From: Photobacterium ganghwense
GTDB taxonomy: Bacteria; Pseudomonadota; Gammaproteobacteria; Enterobacterales; Vibrionaceae
Length of the DNA stretch: 64,000 bases
Assembly: GCF_003025595.1 (NCBI RefSeq)
Contig: NZ_PYMI01000003.1
Span: 620,001 to 684,000 of the forward strand
Reading direction: 5' to 3'
Shown here: positions 1-8,830 of the stretch, piece after piece
Layout: each line of letters begins with the position of its first letter
Numbering within the stretch: the stretch's first letter is position 1
The notes under the pieces: generated by a model
Seen by the model: the letters and a program-made list of their open reading frames with translations, nothing else
Database searches by the model: none
What the model was told of the DNA's origin: nothing
Made by a program: the position numbers and the translations under genes

Positions 1-318
1 TCTCAGTGACCAAACAAAGATTCCATGCTGCTTTTGGAGTACTTTAGGGAATAGGGTAAAGCAGCAAATCCAATGGCAGTGATAATACAAACTTTCATAT
101 GGTGCGGCTATACCCTGCGCAAACATCGATTTAGAGGTAAAATCTCAAAGTGTAAACTTAAAAATACACCATTGATCTTGGTTGTGACCCTGTAAAAGAG
201 GATAAATGAGATAAACGTGCTACAGCCTAAAAAGGCAGGTTTTTACCTCGCATCAAGGTAGATAAGGCTTTAAAAATACGAGTATAGTGAAGGCATAAGA
301 CACAAAAGGATAGAAAGC
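1..318. other. Intergenic leader before the Ap4A phosphorylase gene
   Basis: No convincing gene is seen here. The stretch is AT-rich. A TATAGT hexamer at 283-288 could be the -10 element for the gene starting at 319, but no good -35 element lies at the right distance. A Shine-Dalgarno-like AAAGGA sits about 10 bases before the ATG. Confidence 0.4.
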
Positions 319-1119
319 ATGTTCTGGAACAAGGCTGAGGGCGTTGCTGCCCGTGCGCTGGCCCTAGGTGAGCTGATGCCGATCACTACTGAGGCTCTGG
401 TCATTGAGGAAGACAATATTCGCTTTTTGGGCCATGTTGTGACGGCCAATGCGGGGAAAAAGCCGATTGCGAGTAAAGCCTCGATTGATAGCCAAGCAAA
501 AGTGAACCCGTTTTTACCTTATGAACCTGATTTGTATGTCGCCGAGGCCGGTGAAAACTATGTGTGTCTGCTAAATAAGTTTCCTGTGCTTTCACCCCAT
601 TTGCTGATTTGCTCCAAAGCGTTTATCCCTCAGGTTTCCGCACTGACGATCGCGGATTTTGAAGCCTGGATACTCGGGTTTGATGAGGACGACGTACTGG
701 GCTTTTATAATTGTGGCCCTGTCGCCGGAGCCAGTCAGGCTCATCGTCATATGCAGCTGGTTAAAACAGACATCCCGCTAGCAGCGAGGATTAAAAGCGG
801 TCAGTTACCTTTCAAACACGAGCGTTATCTGATGGATGCGTTTGATGCCTGCACTTTACATAAAATGTATTTACATGCTCTGGCGGCTTTGGATATTGGG
901 CCAGATGCCAAGGGGGAATGTCGACCATATAACCTGTTATTGACCCGGGAATGGATGTTAGTACTGCCACGCACTACCAACAATATTGAAGGTGTGTTTG
1001 CAAACGGTATTAATTACAGCGGCCGTTTCCTGGTTAAGCGAGAGGAGCAACTGGCATGGCTGAAAGAATATGGTCTGATGAACTACCTAACCCATTGTGG
1101 CGCTGTCAGCGAGATCTAG
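319..1119 (+). CDS. Ap4A phosphorylase / ATP adenylyltransferase (HIT superfamily)
   Basis: The 266-residue product matches the ATP adenylyltransferase family, which cleaves diadenosine tetraphosphate by phosphorolysis to ATP and ADP in the cytoplasm. Residues 131-146 carry the family signature NCGPVAGASQAHRHMQ. It contains the HxHxQ active-site triad at H142, H144 and Q146; in this family the middle His is the nucleophile. A C-terminal domain follows (RPYNLLLTREWMLVLPR, then a conserved NGINYSG). The ATG at 319 has an AAAGGA ribosome site and the length is close to what is usual for bacterial members. It lies upstream of pnuC and a nucleoside phosphorylase in the same direction. A hairpin with a T-rich tail at 1230-1264 separates it from pnuC, so co-transcription is uncertain. 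Family assignment is firm; the preferred substrate is inferred. Confidence 0.88.
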   Translation: MFWNKAEGVAARALALGELMPITTEALVIEEDNIRFLGHVVTANAGKKPIASKASIDSQAKVNPFLPYEPDLYVAEAGENYVCLLNKFPVLSPHLLICSKAFIPQVSALTIADFEAWILGFDEDDVLGFYNCGPVAGASQAHRHMQLVKTDIPLAARIKSGQLPFKHERYLMDAFDACTLHKMYLHALAALDIGPDAKGECRPYNLLLTREWMLVLPRTTNNIEGVFANGINYSGRFLVKREEQLAWLKEYGLMNYLTHCGAVSEI

Positions 1120-1229
1120 TCAGTAAAGCGAAATGCCACTCTATATCAGCTCGATATCAATCAGAAAGCACAAATGTGCTGATTTATGACCTCCGGCAAA
1201 CCCGGGCGGACAAATGTCCTCATCCTTTC

Positions 1230-1264
1230 AAACAGGTGCTGTTTACAATAGCACCTGTTTTTAT
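1230..1264 (+). terminator. Hairpin with T-rich tail just before pnuC
   Basis: An AACAGGTGCT/AGCACCTGTT stem with a 9-base loop is followed by TTTTATT, the shape of an intrinsic terminator. It ends only about 24 bases before the pnuC start. It therefore either ends the Ap4A phosphorylase transcript, with the pnuC promoter squeezed into or over it, or acts as an attenuator in the pnuC leader. Confidence 0.65.
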
Positions 1265-1287
1265 TCCAATAACAAAAGGGTAATGAG

Positions 1288-2037
1288 ATGGACTTGACCG
1301 CTTTTTTTGATATCAACAATACTCTGGTAACTATCCCTATAGGTGGTGGTTACGCGATGTCGTGGATCGAAGCGATTGGTACCGTATTCGGTTTACTGTG
1401 CATTTGGTACGCCAGTCAGGAAAAAACCATTAATTACCTGTTCGGGTTAATTAATGTCACGCTTTTCGCCATTATTTTTTATCAAATCCAGTTGTACGGC
1501 ATCCTGTTGCTTCAGTTGTTTTTCTTTTGCGCCAATGTGTATGGCTGGTATGCGTGGACCCGACCTGCTTCTGATACAGGGGAGCGGTTGGAGGTTCGTT
1601 GGTTGAGCAAGCAGAAGCTGCTGGGAACCGCAGTAATCAGTGCGTGTTCTATCGCTTTACTGACACTCTATATTGATCCGTTTTTTGCGATGCTGGCTAA
1701 ACTGGCCGTTAATACACTCAACCTGTTTGGGGCTGAGTTAGCTCATCCAGTCTTGGAACCGGATGCGTTTCCGTTTTGGGATTCGACCATGACGGTATTG
1801 TCGGTTGTAGCACAGATCCTGATGACTCGTAAGTACGTTGAAAACTGGATCCTATGGGTGGTGATTAACGTAATCAGCGTTGGTATCTATGCGGCACAGG
1901 GTGTGTATGCCTTGTCTCTGGAATACGCGATTTTGCTATTTATTGCAGCAAACGGTACCCGAGCCTGGATGAAAACGGCGAAACAGAACCAAGAAAAACA
2001 ACCCTCGCAACAGGCGGCGCCTGAGGCTTCGGTATGA
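1288..2037 (+). CDS. pnuC: PnuC-family nicotinamide riboside/NMN transporter
   Basis: This 249-residue polytopic inner-membrane protein belongs to the PnuC family, facilitators that bring nicotinamide riboside into the cell for NAD synthesis. Visible family hallmarks are the early helix SWIEAIGTVFGLLCIWYAS with a following N-Y-x-F-G segment, the QLFFFCANVYGWYAW helix, and a C-terminal helix ending in NGTRAWMK. The hydrophilic tail (residues about 235-249) is rich in Q and K. The ATG at 1288 follows a purine-rich AAAAGGG site. Its stop overlaps the next start (ATGA at 2034-2037), so the transporter and the nucleoside phosphorylase are translationally coupled. That coupling suggests the phosphorylase acts on a nucleoside taken up by PnuC. 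Confidence 0.92.
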   Translation: MDLTAFFDINNTLVTIPIGGGYAMSWIEAIGTVFGLLCIWYASQEKTINYLFGLINVTLFAIIFYQIQLYGILLLQLFFFCANVYGWYAWTRPASDTGERLEVRWLSKQKLLGTAVISACSIALLTLYIDPFFAMLAKLAVNTLNLFGAELAHPVLEPDAFPFWDSTMTVLSVVAQILMTRKYVENWILWVVINVISVGIYAAQGVYALSLEYAILLFIAANGTRAWMKTAKQNQEKQPSQQAAPEASV

Positions 2038-2771
2038 CTATGAGTAAACAACCCCATATCGCAGTTAGTGCTGAGCAGGTATCGGAACGTGTGATTGTCT
2101 GTGGTGAGCCTGATCGGGTCAACCGTATTGCTGCCTTGCTGGATAATCCTGAATTACTGGCTGAAAACCGCGAATACCGTGTGATGCAGGGACAGTATCA
2201 GAACACAATGATCACCGTATGCAGTACTGGAATTGGCGCACCGTCAGCACTTATCGCGCTTGAAGAACTGGTGAAGTGTGGTGCCAGGTATCTGGTTCGG
2301 GTAGGCTCAGCCGGGGCGTTGCAACCAGATATTGGGTTAGGAGAGGTGATTGTGGCAGAAGGAGCGGTCCGGGACGAAGGGGGCTCGAAAGCGTACGTTG
2401 ACGCCGGATTTCCTGCAGTGGCTAATCCACACTTGTTGGTTGCTCTGGAATCGTATCTGCAGCAAAGTGGCGCTGTGTTCCACCGGGGAATCGTTCGTTC
2501 TCATGATAGTTTTTATACCGATGAGGAAGAGAATATCTGCCGCTATTGGCACCAGAAAGGCGTGCTTGGCGCAGACATGGAAACGTCGGCACTTTTAACG
2601 GTGGGTAAGCTGCGGGGGCTGAAAGTGGCATCAATACTAAATAATGTGGTGCTTTATCAGCAGGATGTCCAGGAAGGCGTGAGCCAGTATGCCAATGACG
2701 ATGACCAATTGATGCGGGGTGAACAAATTGCCGTTAAAGCGGCCCTGCATGCGTTGGTTTCGCAGCCTTAG
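2034..2771 (+). CDS. Nucleoside phosphorylase (uridine phosphorylase-like, PNP/UDP family)
   Basis: The 245-residue protein carries the PNP/UDP phosphorylase signature STGIGAPSALIALEEL near residue 65, and the phosphate/ribose-binding VRVGSAGALQ stretch. It also has a late GADMETSALL motif, whose Met-Glu pair binds the ribose in this family. The reaction is phosphorolysis of a nucleoside to base and ribose-1-phosphate in the cytoplasm. Two in-frame starts exist, ATG 2034 and ATG 2040; the first overlaps the pnuC stop. It resembles uridine phosphorylase more than DeoD in length and layout. Because it is coupled to pnuC, nicotinamide riboside is a possible substrate, but that is an inference. 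Confidence 0.85.
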   Translation: MTMSKQPHIAVSAEQVSERVIVCGEPDRVNRIAALLDNPELLAENREYRVMQGQYQNTMITVCSTGIGAPSALIALEELVKCGARYLVRVGSAGALQPDIGLGEVIVAEGAVRDEGGSKAYVDAGFPAVANPHLLVALESYLQQSGAVFHRGIVRSHDSFYTDEEENICRYWHQKGVLGADMETSALLTVGKLRGLKVASILNNVVLYQQDVQEGVSQYANDDDQLMRGEQIAVKAALHALVSQP

Positions 2772-2795
2772 TGGCACGAGATTAGTGGCATGAGA
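2768..2795. repeat. Tandem 14-bp duplication at the stop codon
   Basis: TTAGTGGCACGAGA is followed directly by TTAGTGGCATGAGA, one mismatch in 14. The first copy contains the TAG stop codon (2769-2771) of the nucleoside phosphorylase gene. Confidence 0.85.
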
Positions 2796-2891
2796 TGAGT
2801 ATAAGCCTGCTGACTTTTGAAAGCAGAATGCTCCGCGAAGCGAATAAGTTGCCGATTTGCTCTGCTATAGCGGCTTAACGCTGGTAAAAAT

Positions 2892-2922
2892 AAGCCTGAC
2901 TCTGTGTCGGGCTTTCTTTTTA
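2892..2922 (+). terminator. Intrinsic terminator after the pnuC operon
   Basis: The stem AAGCCTGAC/GTCGGGCTT has one G-T wobble and a 5-base loop, and is followed by TTTCTTTTT. It closes the pnuC-nucleoside phosphorylase unit. The remaining part of the gap, to about 3209, shows no gene and no clear promoter; a T-rich stretch runs from 2990 to 3060. Confidence 0.8.
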
Positions 2923-3209
2923 TCTGGCGTGTTTTTCCAGGCCGTTTATGGTCATGAACAAAAATCACAGCTTCCAATGCATTCCCCTCGTGCTGAATTT
3001 TTTGTTTCTTTCCCTTATGTGTTTCTCTCCTCTGTTTTGATTTATTTTGTCTGGTTTTTATTTTGACTGCTTGAGTTCCGAGCTATGAAGGGCTAGGGCT
3101 TGAGGTAAGCGAGGTAGTGATTGTGACCGACTGAGATCATTGTGCCAGCGGAGTGGTTTCGCTAGCATGCAAAGTATCTTTTCTACAAATATTCATTTGC
3201 TGTGTATCT

Positions 3210-3890
3210 ATGCAATTAAAACCTTATTCAACAGGGCGGTTTACTGAGCATTTAAACTCACTTTATCCTGCATTTCGTGAGGCGTTTTATCGGTGCCGTA
3301 TTGCCAGCCAGTATTTCCAGTCAGGTGATGTGCTTCTAAGACAGGGACAGGTAGTAGAGAGCCTGTATCTTGTGTCTGGAGGGAAGGTCTCCATCAACAT
3401 GTCTGCGGTGAACGGACGCCGTTTTCAGCTGGGGGAAGTTGATTGTGATTACCATATTTTTGGCGAAATGGAATTATTTAACGGTACCCTTTGCCAATGG
3501 AGTGTGGTAGCAGAAGAGCAAATTGAAGTGGATGTTATCAGTCTGCAGGCGGTCGCCGACTTACTGACTGAGCGCCCTGAGTTTTCACTGTTTTTTGCCA
3601 GTGCACTGGCGTTTGATTATCAGGATTCACTGGCAATATCGACTCATCGCCTTTTGCACCCAATTACTTATAACATTGCTTATGACTTATGGCATCGTCA
3701 GCAGGAAAGTGTATTGCTAGGTGCGTTTGAAAAATCCGGGCTTGAAGCAGAGCGGTTTGGCACATCTAGTCGGGTTTATCGCCGGGCAGTCAAAGAGCTG
3801 ATAGATAAGAATCTGATAGAAAAGCAGGGCCAGGAACTTAGAGTGAAGGATATGGCAGCATTAAAGCGATTTCTGGATACCTTTGAATAG
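3210..3890 (+). CDS. Crp/Fnr-family transcriptional regulator
   Basis: The protein (226 residues from ATG 3210) has an N-terminal cyclic-nucleotide-binding fold at about residues 30-125: FQSGDVLLRQGQ..LYLVSGGKV, then HIFGEMELF. The C-terminal winged-helix region at about 150-215 contains SSRVYRRAVKELIDKNLIEKQG. There is no Cys cluster of the Fnr type, so it does not look like an Fe-S oxygen sensor, and the residues that bind cAMP in Crp are not recognisable. The frame also opens at a GTG at 3153, but ATG 3210 starts closer to the conserved domain; neither start has a strong ribosome site. It stands alone, convergent with the EF-G gene. Its ligand and regulon are not evident from the sequence. 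Confidence 0.75.
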   Translation: MQLKPYSTGRFTEHLNSLYPAFREAFYRCRIASQYFQSGDVLLRQGQVVESLYLVSGGKVSINMSAVNGRRFQLGEVDCDYHIFGEMELFNGTLCQWSVVAEEQIEVDVISLQAVADLLTERPEFSLFFASALAFDYQDSLAISTHRLLHPITYNIAYDLWHRQQESVLLGAFEKSGLEAERFGTSSRVYRRAVKELIDKNLIEKQGQELRVKDMAALKRFLDTFE

Positions 3891-3990
3891 CGGTGAAAGA
3901 AAGGAGGCTGAGTCGTTATTTGTTCTTTAGCTTGGCATATCAGTCATTTTAAGCCTTGGTACCTTATGTTTTGTTGCCAGTATTAACCTG

Positions 3991-4022
3991 ACTGCTTGGA
4001 CTGCTTGGACTGCTTGGACTGC
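3991..4022. repeat. Tandem repeat, unit ACTGCTTGG, 3.5 copies
   Basis: Three perfect 9-bp units at 3991-4017 plus ACTGC, in the gap between the Crp/Fnr gene and its terminator. Confidence 0.9.
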
Positions 4023-4082
4023 ATGAGTGCACATGCCATGAAGGCGGGTTCGAAACGCAACGAGACTATCATTCAGACAAAG

Positions 4083-4115
4083 AAAAACCCGGTTGCCGAA
4101 ACAACCGGGTTTTTT
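4083..4115. terminator. Bidirectional intrinsic terminator between regulator and EF-G genes
   Basis: The stem AACCCGGTTG/CAACCGGGTT has A-runs on the left and T-runs on the right, so it can stop transcription from both convergent genes. Confidence 0.9.
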
Positions 4116-4137
4116 AACACTTAAAGTAATTTAACAA

Positions 4138-6225
4138 TTACTTCTTAGCGTTTTTCTCTTTCTGAGCAGCGATTACTGATTCAGCAACGTTCGCTGGACA
4201 TGGAGCGTAGTGTGCGAACTCCATAGAGAACTGACCACGACCAGAAGTCATTGTACGCAGAGAACCGATGTAGCCGAACATTTCAGACAGAGGTACGTCA
4301 CCTTTGATACGTACGCCAGTCACGCCAGCTTGTTGGTCTTTGATCATACCACGACGACGGTTAAGGTCACCGATTACGTCACCAACGTGATCTTCAGGAG
4401 TGAACACGTCAACGTGCATGATTGGCTCTAGAAGCTGTGGACCAGCTTTAGGCATAGATTGACGGAATGCACCTTTCGCTGCGATTTCAAATGCGATTGC
4501 AGATGAGTCAACTGCGTGGAAGCCACCGTCGAACAGCTCAACTTCAACATCAAGAACAGGGAAGCCCGCTAGAGGACCAGTGTTCATCATGCCTTGGAAG
4601 CCTTTTTCTACTGCAGGCCAGAATTCTTTAGGAACGTTACCACCAACAACTGTTGATGTGAACTTGAAGCCTGAACCTTGCTCGCCTGGCTTGATGCGGT
4701 AGTCGATCTTACCGAACTGACCAGAACCACCAGACTGCTTCTTGTGCGTGTAGCTGTCTTCAACTGGCTTAGTGATAGTCTCACGGTAAGCAACCTGTGG
4801 CTGACCAACAACCAGGTCAACGCCGTAAGTACGCTTCAGGATGTCTACCTTGATGTCCAGGTGAAGTTCACCCATACCTTTCAGGATAGTTTCGCCAGTT
4901 TCTTCATCAGTCTCAACCTGGAATGATGGATCTTCTGCAACCATCTTACCGATCGCGATACCCATCTTCTCAGAACCGCCTTTGTCCTTAGGAGCAACAG
5001 CGATAGAGATTACTGGTACTGGGAAGATCATTGGCTCAAGAGTACATTCGTGCTTAGGATCACACAGAGTGTGACCAGTCTGAACGTTCTTCATACCAAC
5101 GATAGCGATGATGTCACCAGCTTGTGCTGAAGTCAGCTCGTTACGGTCGTCCGCTTGCATCTCAACCATACGGCCGATACGCTCAGTCTTACCAGTAGCG
5201 GCGTTCAGGATAGTGTCACCCTTAGCCAGTTTACCAGAGTAGATACGTACGAAAGTCAGGGCGCCGAAACGGTCATCCATGATCTTGAACGCAAGTGCGC
5301 GGAATGGTTCGTCTGCAGATACAGTTGCAACTTCACCAGTTGCCTCACCAGTTTCTTTGTCAGTCAGTGGCTGAGGATCAACTTCTGTTGGAGCTGGCAG
5401 GTAGTCAACAACTGCGTCCAGAACAAGCTGGATACCTTTGTTTTTGTACGCAGAACCACAGAAAGTAGGGAAGAACGCCAGGTCACGAGTACCTTTACGG
5501 ATACAACGCTTCAGTTCTTCGATAGAAGGCTCTTGACCTTCCATGTAAGCTTCCATCAGGTCGTCGTCCTGCTCAACAGCAGTTTCAACAAGCTCTTCAC
5601 GGTAAGCTTCAACTTCGTCAACCATGTCAGCTGGAACGTCTTGGATTTCGTAGTTTTCTGGCAGACCAGAGTCATCCCAAACGTATGCTTTACGGTTCAG
5701 GATATCAACAACACCTACGAAGTCTTCTTCACGGCCGATTGGCATAGTCATAACTAGTGGAGTCGCGCCAAGTACGTTTTTAACTTGATCAACTACGTTG
5801 AAGAAGTCCGCACCCATACGGTCCAGTTTGTTAACGAAGATCAGACGAGATACGTTTGATTCGTTCGCGTAACGCCAGTTAGTTTCAGACTGAGGTTCAA
5901 CACCGCCTGAACCACAGAATACACCGATACCACCGTCAAGTACTTTCAGAGAACGGTATACTTCAACTGTGAAGTCAACGTGTCCCGGAGTATCGATTAC
6001 GTTCAGACGGTGATCGTTCCAGAAACAGCTCACTGCTGCAGACTGGATTGTAATACCACGCTCTGCTTCCTGCTCCATAAAGTCAGTAGTAGAAGTACCG
6101 TCGTGAGTATCACCGATCTTGTGGATCTTACCAGTCAGCTTAAGGATACGTTCAGTAGTGGTAGTTTTACCCGCATCAACGTGCGCGAAAATACCAATGT
6201 TTCTGTATTTAGATAAATCTGTCAT
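4138..6225 (-). CDS. fusA: Elongation factor G paralogue (EF-G2 type)
   Basis: This 695-residue translational GTPase drives tRNA-mRNA translocation and/or ribosome recycling. The G motifs are intact: AHVDAGKT at 14-21, GITI near 57-60, DTPGH at 78-82 and NKLD at 132-135, followed by the EF-G domains II-V up to the C-terminal [16 protein letters not shown]. No rpsL, rpsG or tuf lies beside it, so this is not the str-operon copy. Vibrionaceae are known to carry a second, unlinked EF-G gene, and this fits that copy. Codon choice is strongly restricted compared with neighbouring genes, pointing to high expression. Transcription probably starts at the TATACT/GC-rich discriminator promoter at 6258-6273. 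Whether it does translocation, recycling or both cannot be read from the sequence. Confidence 0.93.
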   Translation of the reverse strand: MTDLSKYRNIGIFAHVDAGKTTTTERILKLTGKIHKIGDTHDGTSTTDFMEQEAERGITIQSAAVSCFWNDHRLNVIDTPGHVDFTVEVYRSLKVLDGGIGVFCGSGGVEPQSETNWRYANESNVSRLIFVNKLDRMGADFFNVVDQVKNVLGATPLVMTMPIGREEDFVGVVDILNRKAYVWDDSGLPENYEIQDVPADMVDEVEAYREELVETAVEQDDDLMEAYMEGQEPSIEELKRCIRKGTRDLAFFPTFCGSAYKNKGIQLVLDAVVDYLPAPTEVDPQPLTDKETGEATGEVATVSADEPFRALAFKIMDDRFGALTFVRIYSGKLAKGDTILNAATGKTERIGRMVEMQADDRNELTSAQAGDIIAIVGMKNVQTGHTLCDPKHECTLEPMIFPVPVISIAVAPKDKGGSEKMGIAIGKMVAEDPSFQVETDEETGETILKGMGELHLDIKVDILKRTYGVDLVVGQPQVAYRETITKPVEDSYTHKKQSGGSGQFGKIDYRIKPGEQGSGFKFTSTVVGGNVPKEFWPAVEKGFQGMMNTGPLAGFPVLDVEVELFDGGFHAVDSSAIAFEIAAKGAFRQSMPKAGPQLLEPIMHVDVFTPEDHVGDVIGDLNRRRGMIKDQQAGVTGVRIKGDVPLSEMFGYIGSLRTMTSGRGQFSMEFAHYAPCPANVAESVIAAQKEKNAKK

Positions 6226-6257
6226 TGTTTTTCTCTATAAACAATTACTGTCACTAT

Positions 6258-6273
6258 TCGGTGGGGGAGTATA
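6258..6273 (-). promoter_or_regulatory. Putative EF-G promoter -10 with GC-rich discriminator
   Basis: On the minus strand, TATACT (plus coordinates 6268-6273) is followed at once by CCCCCACCG. A GC-rich discriminator next to -10 is typical of promoters of translation genes that are shut down by ppGpp. The -35 element is not obvious. The site is about 43-48 bases upstream of the EF-G start codon. Confidence 0.5.
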
Positions 6274-7015
6274 TCACTGATTTAGACAAACATGACATAG
6301 TTCATTTACGATAAAATGAACATTTGCTTGTTTTTGCTCCGTCTTTTCAGGATTTACGGCTCAAACGCTCAATAAATCCACTGGGATATCTGCCATAACA
6401 TTTTGTGTTATCTGGCATGTGCAATCCTACTCCGTGCTGACATGTGAGTGTTTTCCATCGCTTGATGGCCTGTTTAACAGGCAGCATGATGCCGTAAATC
6501 CACTTTTATCAGCGAATCGACCCATTGCCGTCACTTTACAAATCGGCTTAATTCTAGCTGTTATCCGCTTTGCCTACCAGTCGTGAAAGCAGCAGTTTTT
6601 CGGCGTCATCATATATTCATGCTATGTATCACTGAAACCATGCAACCCGAGACTCTTGCTGGGTATTACTGCTGGCGTCATGCCCCTATAAGACAAGAAA
6701 CTTCCTGTGTTTGCACCTCTGTTTACCTGTGACAAGCTGGTTTTTCAGAAGGCCGAAAAGGTACGTGTTCACCCGGTTTTATACGTAACCTACGGTAAAT
6801 GGATGTTTCAGACTGTAAGAATGAAAGGAAGAGAAAACGCAGAGAACACCGGCGGAATTTGTCGGTTTCCGGATCGTAGCCTATCGTAAAAATATACCAA
6901 GTTGACTTTTTCTGACGTTTAAATCTGGCCGTAAATGAAGATGTTGTACCGGCTTGTTTGTTTACGAGGCGGCAAAAACAGCTTGTCAGGTCAGGTCATG
7001 TACAGGGAGGGATGG
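6274..7015. other. Intergenic region between divergent EF-G and yejA genes
   Basis: About 740 bases with no supported gene. A 60-codon frame at 6707-6889 lacks a ribosome site and any recognisable domain. The region must hold promoters for both divergent genes. Only the EF-G -10 element and the yejA ribosome site (AGGGAGG at 7004-7010) are convincing. Confidence 0.5.
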
Positions 7016-8827
7016 ATGTTAAAGACCACCTTGGCGGTATTGATGATAGGCTTGCTGACCGGTGCCGCACAGGCTGACGTCATTGAATCTCGTGCTCTGG
7101 TTGGGTTTGGCACCGCCAAATACCCGCCGGACTTTACGCATTTTGATTATGTGAATCCACAGGCCCCCAAAGGCGGCAATGTAGTCTATGCCGAGGTCGG
7201 GACCTTTGACAGTTTTAACCGCTATGCCTCGCGGGGGGTGTCAGCCGCTGGCAGCGACACCATCTACGATACCCTCTTTTATTCTGCCGCCGACGAAATT
7301 GATACCGCCTATCCTCTGATTGCGGAGAAAGTCAGGTACAGTGATGACTATGCCTGGATGGAGGTCGATATCAATCCGGCCGCCCGTTTCCATGACGGGC
7401 ACCCGATAACCGCTGAGGATGTGGCCTTTACGTTCGATAAATTTATGGCGCAGGGAGTTCCGCAGTACAAGGTTTACTTCAAGGATGTTAAATCGGTTAT
7501 CGCCAAGTCCACACTGACTGCCCGTATCGAGATGACCAAACCGAATCGCGAGATTCTGTTGGCGTTGGTGCAGGGAATGAATGTATTACCGAAGCATTAT
7601 TGGCAGGATAAAGATCTGAGTGAGCCGCTGAACACTCCACCTCTGGGCAGCAGTGCTTATAAAATCAGTGACTACAAGCCGGGACAAAGCGTTTCCTACA
7701 CCTTGGTGCCAGATTACTGGGCCAAAGATTTACCGGTTAATGTGGGGCGCAATAATTTCGAGACTGTCCGGTATGACTACTACCGGGATGAAACTGTCAC
7801 CCTAGAGGCATTCAAAGCCGGGGAATACGACATCCGGGAAGAAAACGTCGCTAAATTCTGGGCCACCCTGTATGAAGGCCCCAACTTTGACAAAGGCTTT
7901 ATTGTAAAAGAAGAAATTCCGCATCAGATACCGCAGGCGATGCAGGCGTTTGTCTTTAATATTCAGCGTCCGGTGTTCAATAATCCGAAAGTTCGCGAGG
8001 CACTGTCTTATGCCATGGACTTTGAGTGGATGAATAAGGCCCTGTTCTATGAGCAGTACACCCGGACCCGCAGTTATTTTCAAAATACCGACTACGAAGC
8101 CAAAGGGTTGCCGTCTGCCGGTGAAGTGGCTGTTTTAGCCCCGGTCAAAGAGAAAATCCCGGAAAGGGTGTACGCCGAGGAATACCAGCCGCCGATGACC
8201 GATGGCTCTGGCCGTATCCGTTCCCAGTTGCGTACTGCGCTGGTACTAATGAAAGAAGCAGGATGGGAGGTGCGGGATAAGGTGATGACTAACGTGAAAT
8301 CCGGAGAGCCATTCACCTTTGAGCTGCTGATGTACAGTCCGTCGACAGAACGTATCGCGATTCCGTTTCAGAAAAATCTCAAGCTACTGGGGATAGATAT
8401 GCGGCTGAGGACTGTCGATACCACCCAGTATATTAAGCGGGTACGCGATCGGGATTTTGACATGGTGTCTTCTGGCTACAGTGCAAATGCTTACCCCAGC
8501 CCTAATTTGCTGATCGCCTGGAACAGCAAGTTTTTAGACAGTACTTATAACACTGCCGGGGTCACGAATCCGGCTATCGATTACCTGACTGAACAGATTG
8601 CCGAGAATCAGGAGAACCCGGACAAGTTACTGGATTTGGGACGGGCTCTCGACAGGGTGTTGCAGTGGAATTTCTACGTCATTCCGCAATGGCACATCAG
8701 TCAGTTTCGGGTCGCCAGCTGGGATAAATTCTCGCGGCCAGCCATTCGACCCAAATATGCGCTCGGTAAAGATACCTGGTGGGTTGATCCCGCCAAAGTT
8801 GCCAAGCTACCGGAAAAACGGCGCTAG
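7016..8827 (+). CDS. yejA: YejA, periplasmic oligopeptide-binding protein
   Basis: This 603-residue solute-binding protein (SBP_bac_5 family) delivers oligopeptides to the YejBEF ABC importer; in E. coli the system also takes up microcin C. The ATG at 7016 is chosen over 6935 and 6998 because AGGGAGG lies 5 bases upstream and the product then begins with a signal peptide (MLKTTLAVLMIGLLTGAAQA). Family features include ALVGFGTAKYPPDFTHFDYVNP followed by PKGGNVVY, the RFHDGHPITAEDVAFTF segment, and a C-terminal WYVDPAK-like end (TWWVDPAKVAKLP). Length is close to the 604 residues of E. coli YejA. It is the first gene of yejABEF; yejB starts 3 bases after its stop. Confidence 0.93.
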   Translation: MLKTTLAVLMIGLLTGAAQADVIESRALVGFGTAKYPPDFTHFDYVNPQAPKGGNVVYAEVGTFDSFNRYASRGVSAAGSDTIYDTLFYSAADEIDTAYPLIAEKVRYSDDYAWMEVDINPAARFHDGHPITAEDVAFTFDKFMAQGVPQYKVYFKDVKSVIAKSTLTARIEMTKPNREILLALVQGMNVLPKHYWQDKDLSEPLNTPPLGSSAYKISDYKPGQSVSYTLVPDYWAKDLPVNVGRNNFETVRYDYYRDETVTLEAFKAGEYDIREENVAKFWATLYEGPNFDKGFIVKEEIPHQIPQAMQAFVFNIQRPVFNNPKVREALSYAMDFEWMNKALFYEQYTRTRSYFQNTDYEAKGLPSAGEVAVLAPVKEKIPERVYAEEYQPPMTDGSGRIRSQLRTALVLMKEAGWEVRDKVMTNVKSGEPFTFELLMYSPSTERIAIPFQKNLKLLGIDMRLRTVDTTQYIKRVRDRDFDMVSSGYSANAYPSPNLLIAWNSKFLDSTYNTAGVTNPAIDYLTEQIAENQENPDKLLDLGRALDRVLQWNFYVIPQWHISQFRVASWDKFSRPAIRPKYALGKDTWWVDPAKVAKLPEKRR

Positions 8828-8830
8828 CGT

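Noticed and set aside
6707..6889. 60-codon frame as a small gene upstream of yejA
   Set aside because: No ribosome site, no hydrophobic or conserved pattern, and it sits in a promoter region.
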